From assembly GCF_910592395.1 (NCBI RefSeq), contig NC_088322.1:15373431-15433430 (forward strand): a DNA stretch of 60,000 nucleotides, in the 5' to 3' direction. The notes below the pieces were generated by a model that saw nothing but the letters and a program-made list of their open reading frames with translations, made no database searches and had not been told where the DNA came from. This DNA comes from Lineus longissimus. Lineage: Eukaryota; Nemertea; Pilidiophora; Heteronemertea; Lineidae. This document shows, piece by piece, positions 43,155 through 55,231 of the stretch (within the stretch, counting starts at the first letter, position 1; each line of letters starts with the position of its first letter). The translations under genes were made by a program, and so were the position numbers.

Positions 43155-46100
43155 TTTAGTGAATTGATCAGAGGTTGTTGTTTTCAATACCAATGCCTAA
43201 TAATAACTCAATGTGTAGACGAAATAAGCAGCTTAGAAAAGGGCCTATAGCCATAACATTCCTGTGGTGGAATTCTACTACAACATGTTTGTACTTTGAG
43301 GCCTTTCTCTAGGCCCATCCTTTTCAACATTCAAAGAAAGGGATTGAAAATATTGACTTGTGGCTTTACTAAGGAATGTTTGCCTGTGTTAAAAGCACCA
43401 TTCGTTAAAAAATTGAAATTTCTGATTGAATTTGAAACTGATGAGCTGCTCAGTTACTTCCACAACTAACGCATTTCTGATCATTTTCCATTTATTCACC
43501 TGGTTTGAGTGAAGCATAATGCAAAGTAACCTGCCTAGAGTCTCACGCCGGCAGTGGGGATCGAACTGGAGACCTCCTAACGTTCATAGTCAGATCTTTA
43601 ACTTGAACACTCATATTATAGAGTTAGTGAGTTCAATTTTATAAAAACCCATGATTCATTCGGCAGCTGAGCCAACAGAATCGTGAACTGGATTCTCACA
43701 TGTCAATACTAATTAGACACAGACACTTCTCGTATCACATCTGCTTATCGATTTGTATTGGCTGGGATGAATCAATCGAAATGTCCTCAGTTCAGGTCAA
43801 GAGCAAGTTGCCAACCAAGATCTGCCCTATTTTACACACTTCAGAGTAGCCTATAGAAGCCTGCACCAAATAAGAGTGTTCCCTAAAATCTAGGTTGAAC
43901 ATTGCCCTCCAGACATGTTTTGTCCACAAAAGCATTTTGTAAACATTTCCTGTGCCTGTCAGTTTGAGAAAGGAAATCCATACAATTGAATACATGTTTC
44001 ATTGCTGCAGAAAAATATTTTTGTGTTGGATTCAGATTGTTCTGTCCTGGCTGTGTTTTCTGAACCGTTCCAACAACACATCAATCCACTGCAACCAATC
44101 AATACATGGTTATTAATCCAATGAGACCATTCAATTGTAACGCTTTGACAAAGAAGAATAGAAAGAACAAAGACGCGGCATTGTTTTCTGCAAATGTTTT
44201 TCTTGTCGTGAATAAGACATGAAGAGTGGTTTTACCTCGTTCCCAGATGACTGAAGCTATGTGTTATGTTTTAGCAACAATTAATGAAAGCAAGACATTA
44301 AATAGTTTGAAATTTGTAGTAATTTTTCCCACTCAAGAAGTGAAAAGTAAATACTTGTTACTCCTCGCCTTCGATTTTGATACAATATACATTGTATTAT
44401 GATTTTTAAACATTCTGAGTTCTGTGAAGTTGTATTTCATTTCAACTTGTCGCCCGTAACCAGTGCATAATCGCCACCGTGTGAACGATGCCAAGGTGTT
44501 TGAGAGGTCAAATATCTATACATCATATTGATTCTCCAAATATACATCTTCTTGGCGAAGGTGTACAATCTCCTTGACGTAGTTTTACATCAAAAACAAC
44601 TTGTTACACTTTTCAATAAGATGACACTTGACATTGTTTTGAGGTGTTATTCTGGAGCAAGCTTCTTGAGACATAATTGAAATGACTAAGATCAGGTCCG
44701 GAAAAACAACTCGGGTACGTTTATTGGTTGAGAGATGTCAAGTCTTCACTAAAGATAGGGAAAAAGTAGGTTATTCGATCCGAAGCCTTATCCCTGCCCT
44801 TGAAACCTCGCGGTTGCGTATGTGTGATGTCAATGAAACCCGTGACGAGGGGGGCTGCAGATTACCTCCTGTGTGGGACAACATCTTCACCTCGGGCACT
44901 GGCAACGAGGTTACTTCATGTCGATTTTCATAAAGCACCACTTTTAGAGTACATTGATAGAACTTACTCGTTAGAATATTCCATAAGGTGAAACTCAAAA
45001 CTGGAGCAATTTATGTCCATTGATCACCTGTTCGATATGACCTACTCGTTAACAAATCAGCATTGATGTTACTCATCTTAATAGAGACTCTGGCGCTAAA
45101 AATAGAAATCATCGACTTGCAAAAAAACTTGCAGCAGACGCTTCTCATTAGGTGCCTTGGGTTCATGTGTACTTTGACAAAAAAGTAAACAATCTTGGCT
45201 ATATCTTGCTTTCAGACTTGATAAATCGTATCAAAACCTTACAGAGACGATTCTTCAAAATGACGTCAATCAAGATTACTCACTGGCCATTCTATGTAAG
45301 ACTTGGGGGGAGTTTGAAGTGCCCCACAAAGATCAGGAAGGTTTCTTTTTAACGCTTGGGGCAAAGTCTCTCCTTTGCGTGACCAGCGCGCAGCAAGCAT
45401 TGGACGTTGCTGCATCCTGCGATAAATGTTAAACCCAAGGATAATCGGCTTTACCAACAGACAAGAAATCATCGCAGTGATGATTATTGCAAGTACATGT
45501 ACCAGCAATGAAGATATCTCGTTTACGAGGCACATTTACATGTTCGGTGACTCCTCATCTCATGCAGAATGTTGGTAAGGGTTTGGTCGTCCACCCGTGC
45601 ATCGTTGATTGATTTCAATGGAAGTTGATTAACGACTCGAGTCAGTCTAATGGCATCATTCGTGTTCCATTGTTCTGATTTGCATAGATTGAACAGATGC
45701 TCCAGTGATTCATGTAGGTGATTGGGTACGAAATGAGATAAAGTTCATCATTATCAGGTGTTTCAAGATACTATTGGATATCGACAGTCACCAGTTTAAT
45801 GTTTACCATGAAATTTTACCAAGTTTTTTATTTCTGTGAATTTCACTAATGCCATTTCAATTGCGTGAAAATTTCAACTCACTTTTTTTTCTGCAAGCAC
45901 GTAATTTATGTCATCAATGGAAAACAGGCTTATTTGTCAACCTTTCTTGTCGCGAGCATTTCATGGTTCAGTCTGTATAATCAGCTGCTGAGGATATAAC
46001 ACGAATCGACTAGGAGCATCACTGCATGGATGGTGTGCATACCATTGTTTTAATACAGTGTCAGTTTGTTTTGAACCATGTCATGGGAAGCAGTTGGAGT

Positions 46101-47671
46101 CATGTGCCTTGCCAAAGGGCAATGAGAAACCAACATGATCCAGTTATGTCCCTTTCGTTTAGAAATCCATCCCTGTCAACAATTGGTAGGCCTATCACAA
46201 CTGGCAAAATCTACATCTTTCAAAACGTATCAGAGATTTAATTTGTAAAAACTATAATTCGATTCTGAAAAAAAATAATCAATACAGCGATCAGCTGATT
46301 CCGGAAAATGTATTATCAAACCAAATAGCTCGATAATCGCTGGAAATCACCCTAAAAGGAAATGTTGCTGTGGTGATACAAAATAACTCCCAATCACACA
46401 GCTTTTCTCTTGGTGCCAACTAATTCATAATGTGGCTTTCTGTGACCTTGGAATGTGTTAAGATTCCAGTTGTGATGATTGGGGCTGCGGCGACAATGAT
46501 GCCCTTATAAGGTGATGTACGCTGTGATTACGAGAATTGACAAGGAACATACGATGTAGGCGATATAGCGCTTTTAGAGCTATCATTTACATTATTGATA
46601 TGTCATTAGCACATTCGAGACGTTTTGCTGTTTAACCCTGTAGCCACCATGAATTCATACCTGTCATAAGACTGTAGAATATAGCTGAAATTTATGGATG
46701 CAACTCTAACCTCACAAATCTACAGATAGAGTATATCCGTCCTATACATTTTAAGCTTAGACGTATAATAATATCCGTTCGACACATTGTTAGAAGGATT
46801 GTAAGAACAGTTACAACATACAGATATATATCCATCCTTGTATAACTGCAACATGGTTAATCTCCTCAAAATCTCCTTTGCAAACTCCCTTCAGAAATCT
46901 GAATCCATGATCTTGTGAACTTTAGTCAGATGCCGACTAAATCATGGCCTTAAACGAATTAAGATTAGAACAAAAAAGCAATCTTTTCATTGAATCCTGT
47001 CAAATACTGATGAAAAACTCTGCGCTGTGTATCAAATGTGTTGGCCCTTAGTATCCTTAGGGTGAACTAAACTTGTATCATTAGATCCTGAGAATTTCTA
47101 CAGAAAATAACGATATCGAAAAGTAGTCATCTGTATGGCGTAATTGTCTTGGGATAAGCAAAGAAATGTCAGGCGTATCGTGTTGCGATTTAAGCGGATT
47201 TGTAAAGAGATTAATTGCATGCTTCCAGTCTTTGAGATAAGCCCCAAACCCTTTAAGACTATACGACAGTGAGAATTACGTAGTGAACAAGATGTCCTAT
47301 GTTGGCGTCTTTGGATGAGAAGCGGTGATGTTTGCATCGCCAGGTCTCCGACAGAGAAAACGTAAACAATGTTTGCCATTGGCCAGAACATGTTTTGCTT
47401 CCGTGAGCGTTTGTTGCCTGTTTCTCTGCTTGTATGCCTATTATCATTTGAGCTGTTGGTTTAGTGAAGCTGCCTTCCGCCGGGGTGAAATAGGAGTCCT
47501 TCACAAGCTTCTCGTGTTTCTCACTTGTGGCAGGGGAGTCGATCACAAACTCCTAAAACCTTGCTTCAAGTTCTTACTTAAATGAGGCCGTCTCTTGCAC
47601 TGAATGCACCTCGAATTCAAAGGATGCGAAAATCAAAGGAAAGTAACTTCCTCAAGGCCACATGCAATGAC
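43155..47671. other. Non-coding stretch
   Basis: AT-rich, with short open frames only (the longest in the track here is 89 codons). It includes the tRNA-like piece at 43548, listed separately. No exon is supported. Confidence 0.45.
43548..43612 (-). repeat. tRNA-derived SINE-like head
   Basis: On the minus strand GGTCTCCAGTTCGATCCCC contains a B-box (complement of 43556-43567). The upstream A-box is weak. Confidence 0.45.
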
Positions 47672-47745
47672 TGTACTGGGTATTGAACCACATTTTTCGA
47701 AAATCCTATGTTACCAGTACCTTGACCGTTTGACCATACCACCCT
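47672..47745 (-). repeat. tRNA-derived SINE-like head
   Basis: On the minus strand GGTATGGTCAAACGGTCAAGG (A-box-like, complement of 47720-47740) precedes TGTGGTTCAATACCC (B-box, complement of 47678-47692). Confidence 0.5.
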
Positions 47746-50700
47746 TTGTAGACGTCGATGAATTTCCACAAAGCCAGAGGAGATTATCCGTATTCATATT
47801 GATCGGAGCCATATAGACTTTGATCGCCATAACGTAAACTTTGAAGATGAGCTCCAAAGATTGACAAGGACACAAGATAAAAGGAAACATTACTTAGAAA
47901 ATCTGAGATTCGTAATTATTGGGAGCAATTGTTTTTGGTTTCGATGAAAGATTTCCAATAAACTCAGCTGCCTGGATGGAAGCATTTATTGATGTTAATA
48001 TACTGATGTTTAGCTTGAGAGACAATGGAGAAATAAGCGCAAGTTATGGTATTCATGTAATGGACTCTGTTGCATTAACCCTTAGAGGATGAGAGCAATA
48101 TTGAAGGAGGGAGAAATTGTCTAATTTAGCTCTAAATTGAGATTTAAATGCACATGATCAACACACCACAGCGTCACTACAAGCAGAAACTACTTATCGA
48201 GACCTTTCTAAGGAATGGTCATGTCAATAGGTTTCTGGGAAAGAATTTTCCGCCTTTGGCAAAAGGTGTCACTATCTGTCATTAAGAGTTGAACTATTCT
48301 GAAAAGCTTTTTATCTGATATCCTGAATTTTGGAAATGGGAACAGATTTTACAAGCCATTTACATGAGTCAAACACCATTAAATATTTTCCATGACATAG
48401 CTTTCTGCCTGACAAAAAGAGCGGTGGCGTTATTTGTACGTCTTTAGAAATGTTTGATGTCGACTGAAAACAGCGATATTTATGAATTTGCCAAGCCTGA
48501 ACTATGCGAGTTTTTGAATGAGCCAGTGTCCTTGTGTAGTAATCTTGAATGTTTGGCACACTCCCTCTGTCACCTCTTTATCATTCTTATCAGTTATTTG
48601 AATATTTGAAAGGAGTATGAAAGGTGGTGGTGACGGTGTCTTGCCAGTACTGATAGAGAACGACTGTCTAAGATTTTCATTCAAGCACTTTGAAAGTCTG
48701 AAAGGTCTAAACCTGATGACTGACCTGATTGCCTCTGACTTTGGCCTGGGTGTCTATCATACGCTCAAGTTCATATCTTGCTACACCCGTAAAGGCACTG
48801 GCCAGGGGCCGGGCTCGATTGTTTAAATGACTGGTTAGTTTAGCGATCGATACATTCTAGTGACCGCAACTCATCTTAGAGGAACCCTTGGGGCACCGCT
48901 AAAACTTGGCGGGACCCCCTCGCAGAGCCCTTGACGATCTGCTCAGCTGAACTGAATGGCACAAACCTGGCAGCACATGAAGATAACAGTGGTTTAGCGG
49001 CTGCCAGGCCACCTTTAGCAGATAGGGAGCTTTGAAGAACTGGGCCCAGGTCAAGCAATATGAAGGTGACATTGGAAGAGTTCGAGGCAACATCCAGAGA
49101 CAAAATAGCCAACTTATCGAAGCAGGCAAATTGGACCAACAGCCATATCCTCATACATTTCCATACTCACAATTTATGAGCTGGTCTTCACTGCTGCATA
49201 ATAGTAGTGTACATCTGTTGTACTTAGATTCATGGAAAACTGAATCAGGAAAAAAAAGGCAATTTTCATTCATGAAAGCTTCATCCAGGGCTGCATATTA
49301 GTAGCACATTTTACTAGTAATCACCCTGATATCAAAAACCCCTGTATCACGAACTTTTTTTTCTCAGCTCGGTTTACATTTTGAGGTGAAGACAACAAAG
49401 ATGGGTTTTCTCTAGTGGATTGTGGATGACAGTGTGATTGAAGTTATCGTAAGGGACCATCCTTATTTCTGATTTGAAACAAATGCTTAACTAATGGGGC
49501 TTGTGAAGACTGTTGAAGTACATGTAGCTTGGAACAGATGCTTGAGGTTTTAAAAACCAGGAATGTGCATTCATTCACAATATTTTCAATACAAATGTTT
49601 GATCTTTTTTATCATGACCATTCATTGATGTTATAACTTTTCCTCACAGTTGACATATCCGAACCATCCCTTTGAAGTTCTTTCTACAGTATTCAGACTC
49701 GATGAACTTTCAGTGTGTATTCAATGGCTGAAAATGACTATTGCATTCTTTCAAGAGAGCTTGCCCCAAACAATATGCTGGTGACATTTATCAGCAGTTT
49801 AACAAACATCTCCTAACAAATACTTCTGTATTATGTGTGTGTTCTTGACTCACCTTCAAAAACTCAAATTCATGTGCCCTGGTGACATTATAATTATTAG
49901 GTCAATGAAATTCAACCTGCACTCACAGACACCTTTAGAATGCACCTTCATATAAAACATACAAGTACGATTGTCATTGATGCCCGGAATTCATCTCGAG
50001 GTCATGTCTGTGAAGACGTTTTTGAATTGAAATAATAATCTGAATGAATTTCAGCCCATTTCAAACATCTTGATGTCAAAGTGGTCTCGATATCAAATAC
50101 TAGTTAAAGGTCAGTGGTACTGGCGGAGGGGCTGTTGAGCTTACCTTGACAAGTGTTTTCAATGTTCTGTATATATTCCATATTTGACCCAATTATGACA
50201 GATTTAGCTGCTGTTGAGCTTCCATTAATGTATCTTGATGGGTTCATATGAGTTCAGTTACAATGGAGATGTGGGTAGTATCGAATGTTCAAGTGAAATA
50301 CAATTAATTGGACCAACTGTGAATAGGAAAGTGTTTCAGATTATACTTAATTAATCATAGTGTCCTTGAAACATCAGTCTAAAACAAAACCACCATTTCA
50401 TCGACAGTCATGAGCAGTGCCCACTTCCAGAGCTGTTCTTCACTAACAATATACATCTCAGAGGTGTCGAACCCGAGCTGATTTCCTAACTGTAAGAAAT
50501 CGATAAATGAGCTGAGGCCTTATCCTTTTTTGGCACTGCTCTATGTACATATACTCTGCAAAACAAAAATCTGCTCCCACATTTTGATGTGGCATCTATC
50601 CCGAGAGCCGGATGATTAAGTGGCCTCCCCATTGGATGCGACTACATCCCACATGGGTGTCAATTATGCATATTCGGCTAACGTTATCAGAGTACATCAT

Positions 50701-50774
50701 CGCTGTGAGGTTTGGGGACTAGACGCTCTCAATGAAGCTGATCAGCGATCATTCATTTATGTGAGTGTGATGCC
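47746..50774. other. Non-coding stretch
   Basis: Short open frames only, overlapping on both strands. No repeat family or exon was recognised. Confidence 0.45.
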
Positions 50775-51005
50775 GAGGAGAGAGCAGTCATGTTGTTGTC
50801 TTGGCAATGTATGAAAAGATAGCCATTTTTCAGATACTTTAGCACGGGGCGATAGGCACTTGAGATTTCCATATGCAGTATCCTGCCGGTTTTGAGGAGA
50901 GAGCAGTAATGTTGTTGTCGGGTTGGTGGTACTCTTGGCGCTATATGAAAAGACCGCTATTTGCAGATACTAAGCACGTGATGACAGGTACTTGAGAACC
51001 TGCTG
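50775..51005. repeat. Tandem duplication, about 119 bp
   Basis: GAGGAGAGAGCAGT(C/A)ATGTTGTTG starts both copies (50775 and 50894). Shared TATGAAAAGA, CAGATAC and CACTTGAGA/TACTTGAGA words follow in order. Confidence 0.7.
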
Positions 51006-52475
51006 GTTTTGAAACCAGGTGCCATTATCTTAGGCCCTGTCCTTTGACAATCACTTTCTTTCACTTGAGGAAGGTTTGGCATTCATTGTCTCAGATCAGT
51101 GACAATATATAAAGCTTTTAAACTATTTCTCAGCTATTGTTTCTAAAGATTGTTTCTTTTTTGTCTCTCTTCATATTCCTTGACTCGGATGTTTGCTGAA
51201 ATAGGTGAGTGTTTATACATATACTAAGACAACATCGTCATGATATCTCCGCCATCTGATTTGCCTATCAGTTGTTGCTGGGCAGTGAAGATTTACTTAC
51301 GAGATGATCATTGATCAAATTCCGGAGGAAATGGTTTTCCTTAGTGCAGTCACCTTTATAAGTCTAGGACGCTTCCTCTCAATTTGAATATACAGTTGGT
51401 TACAAATGTGACGTAGGCCCACATTAACATCACAGTAAAGACGTGCTGGTATTTTGGCACGTCATTGAATAACATTTTTATCATCTGAAAGATTTCAAAA
51501 GACACTTTCAAAGTGTTCTCCCATCTTTCTTACAAGTGAAATGCTTTTTATGAAATGTCTAAAGAACGGTCAATAAAGTAAAAATCCTCCCACGTGGTGC
51601 TATTCAGGTCAAGTACAAAAATGTCACGTTTGCAAATATATTAAGTTTGTTCAACCATATATCCCTGTCTATATGATAATGAAAGTGTTTGTCAGGTGAT
51701 TCAGATAATTGGTCATATTTACTGCTATATTTGCAATGGCAAAAAATGTATTTGATCGATTTTATGGACTATTCGAGGGTTGATTAATATTTGCATGTTT
51801 GTGTGCAAAGTCGGGTTCAGTGTGTCTGTGGGGAAAACTACGAAATGTTTCTTCGGAGCTCATGGTGTATATGACTGCATTTCATATTGGGCACCAATTA
51901 TTGCCAAAAATACCTATACTAGGGTGTGTTTAGCTAACTTCCACCAGCTAAAACAGCCATCTTTTAATCTGAAAACTTGCATTTATGTGAAAACAGTCAT
52001 CGGCAAAATTCAGCGCCATTGATTAGTTTGAGAAGTCCTTGAGACCGGGCCTAATCTGATACTGTCATCAACAGTCGCTGCAATCATCTCAGCAGCTTCA
52101 TCTGACAGCTCCATTCCAACAGACGAGACGACCATATAAGGAAATGTTGCTCTGGGAGCGTGTTACGATTGTATCTGGCGCTGCTAACGCTCGCGACGAC
52201 CGTATCCCGGCCGATGAGTCATACACTGATCACCCGATGAACGAGTCTCGAGCAGCTGGCCAATAAATTCATTGCCGCCTGTTGCTGGGGTTATTAGCTG
52301 TTGGCTGCGATGCATTCAGTGGTCGTTTGTTATTGTGAAAGTGAAAGATATTCTGCTGAGCTGTGAATCAGTGAACATAAAAATAGTGTTACACTAGTCT
52401 TGGTAATCTGCCAAAAAAAGTGTGAAAAAATATTTTGCTCAGGCGAGAGTTTTTTTACACCTTGTTTTGCAAACC
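51006..52475. other. Non-coding stretch with a CpG-richer island
   Basis: 52130-52290 is richer in CpG and GC than its surroundings and could be regulatory or an untranslated exon. A donor-like AATAGGTGAGTG occurs near 51200 without a matching acceptor. Nothing firm. Confidence 0.35.
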
Positions 52476-52620
52476 CGCCGCTTACGAAAATTTTTTTTTT
52501 TTAAATTTTTTTAGGCAACCCAAAAAAAAATTTTTTTAAATTTTTTTAGGCAACCTGCCGCTGTAGAAATGCATGAAAATGGGAAAAAAATTATTGTGAA
52601 ATTTTTTTTTTTTTTATTGC
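52476..52620. repeat. A/T homopolymer-rich low-complexity region
   Basis: AAATTTTTTTAGGCAACC occurs twice, with runs of A and T of 7-14 bases around it. Confidence 0.8.
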
Positions 52621-55161
52621 CTCAGAAATGTTACCAGAATGGGTTCGTGGAATCAAAAACTCGCTGAGAAAAAAAAAATTCCGTCAGCCGCTCAAGAAGT
52701 TTGGAATAAAAGGTTCGCTAAACAAGGCATTAAAAAACTCTAGCCTTAGGACTTTTCACGAATCTCTAAAATATAGGTGTAAACGTTTCACAGTACATCA
52801 TTTGTTTCGCCTTTGGTCACAATGTTCATGTGCAGTTGTAATGTCACTTCAATGCACTATACCTGGCTGAACCATGTCAAACATGCTATTTGGGCTAATT
52901 CTATTGTTACATACTTTAGTGACAAGTTGTTGTTTACTGAGTAAACCAATAAATACTTGAATACTTCCCAGGGTCAACAAAAGAGTTTAGAGTACGCTTC
53001 CTTTGTTTGTCCAGATATACAAATAAAGGTTGACCTTTGCCAGAATCTGTGATGTGTTGAAGTGTGAAGGTGTGATGTTTTAACATTTTGATGCCCAAGT
53101 TTATAGGGATAAGGGAGACTTGCCTCGTGTATTAATTTTTTTGGACAAATCAGATTGTTTTGTGGCGGTTTCAGTTGACCAGATACCATTGAGAACAGAG
53201 AGCATTTTTGGTATCATCTTTACCAGTTCACGCAATTCAGTTTTGCGCGATCTTTTCCTAGTTGTAATCAAAGCAATGCACGTATCTTCTCCAAGGTTAC
53301 ACTCATCAGAATTTCAAGAGAAGCTCTCCTCATTGACGCAAATCGATATTCTGAACGACTTTTCGTAATCATCACCCTGGCATTGGATCATTGATTCTGC
53401 CCCAGGTTGTTTGCAATAAATCGCCTTTGGTCCTCCCACAAGTCGACTGTTGATTATTTATAGTGATATATAGTGATTCAATAATAGATTTTAACCTTGG
53501 GCGCAAACTTGTGAGGGAGCGTCAATCAGTTTGGTGCATTTAATACAATGGAAGAGTGATGAAGTGAGCTAATGCCACACTAACTGTTTTAAAGCTTGCT
53601 CAAAAAGTTTGTTCAAAAATCTTCATGCTTTCATGCTGTCGAAGCAGTTCTCGAAGTTCCTCCCTTAGTTGAGGAGTTTCCTGTGGTGGAGCCACTCATC
53701 ATGGTGACCTCGGGCACGAAAGTTCACCTAATAATCAAACGGTAAAGAGAAGGCTCGCATGAATTGATGGATACTTCTTGTCAGTATAAACGCTATTACA
53801 CAAACCTGTAAATCACCCATTTGTAATTTATTAGCACTTTCGGTAATATGTAATAGAAAAGAGGAAGAAAATCACGATGTTATGAATGACCTTGCTTGTC
53901 CTTGGCTGAACTTATTACAATAACGATAGCTTCCAACACCTGGTATATGTACCGAGGTGAGATTTGTATGAGGATTTGTTTGAATGCTCTCGGTGATTCC
54001 TGCCAGGTCTGCACTGAAGGAACTGGCGACATGAATGCTGGGTCTACATTGGTGACATATGTTGCCAGTGGCGAGGTGCAGAAATCATCCCATGATGGTT
54101 ATGGATGGACATGTCCATTCACTCTTTCAACCACTCGCTCAGCAACGCGAATATCGAACAGGACTGAAACACATGAATAACTGTGTCAGTTACAACGTAA
54201 AATGACAATAAACCATTGATCGGAAATGCTTGATTTCATTCTGAGGAAGTTATCACAATTATGATCGTAAAATCCATTAAATCGCTCCAGCGGAAGCAGT
54301 GCTGCTAACATTGTGTTAAAAAGCATTAGAATTGAGCAGCTTTATAGTTTTAAGTCTCAATTAGCGCTGTTCATCTTGATGGTAAATGCAGCTACGGCGC
54401 ATCATCATAGGGGTGATTTTCGAGCTCTTGAAGTTTTGTCATGTTTGTTAGTGTTGGAAGCTCACCTGCCCCACCTGTAACACTCGAGACGAGATATTCA
54501 TACAGCAAGTATTGAATGAACAACTTTTGACACATTTACTTAGTAAAGTTACGATTTATTTGCAGAACTATATACAATGTGATCGATGTGATGTATTTGC
54601 ACCCAATACTCCCCAAGGATGTTGCCGCCATGTTATCTTATCTGTCAATAACTCCGTCATCTTGACCTCGCAGAAACAGTGCTACAAGTATCTGATTTTG
54701 TCTAAGAGTTGTCAATGACTTTACCCAACATAAATTCCATGCGATTTAATGGATATTAGGTATCATAATGTCATGTTTATGGGATTTTTAGAGACAACAT
54801 AGATGACTTTATTGAAGTGGATGTGGAGCACCCCGCGAATCTGAGAATCAATGTCGCATTAGCTGCAGACATGCTGTCTCTTCTGAGAACAGAGTTTCAG
54901 TGGTTTTAGAATGTAGTATTCAAATGGATGTAAATATTAGCAGTTTTGAGCAGTTTCAACGTTAAAGATAAGTTTTCGGTTGAGCTATGGTAGAGGCCAT
55001 CATCTTACACTTGACCGTGGTCTATCCAGAAACCTTTCAGTAGACTATAGATGTGCTGCTCAGTCACTGCTACAAGCTGAGCATTTCGGACCGGTGCCCA
55101 TTTATACACACAGTTAGAGTAATACAAGTTAGACTGCGAGACCTACCTTGACTCTCATGCT
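52621..55161. other. Non-coding stretch
   Basis: It contains an 80-codon basic open frame (52628-52870) and a protein-like 47-codon open segment (54769-54909, discussed in the findings). Neither has a recognised domain or splice support. Confidence 0.4.
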
Positions 55162-55231
55162 GACTTTGGAACGAACCAGAGACCTCTTGACTGCTAGTCA
55201 AGTGTCTGAGCAACTGGACCACAGTGACTAG
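55162..55231 (-). repeat. tRNA-derived SINE-like head
   Basis: On the minus strand GTGGTCCAGTTGCTCAG (A-box, complement of 55207-55223) precedes a CTTGACTAGCAGTCAAG anticodon-arm-like hairpin and then GGTCTCTGGTTCGTTCCA with the B-box (complement of 55167-55179). The acceptor does not pair. Confidence 0.6.

Noticed and set aside
52628-52870. 80-codon basic open frame as a small protein gene
   Set aside because: It starts in low-complexity A/T DNA. Its basic residues reflect A-runs and no promoter context is seen.
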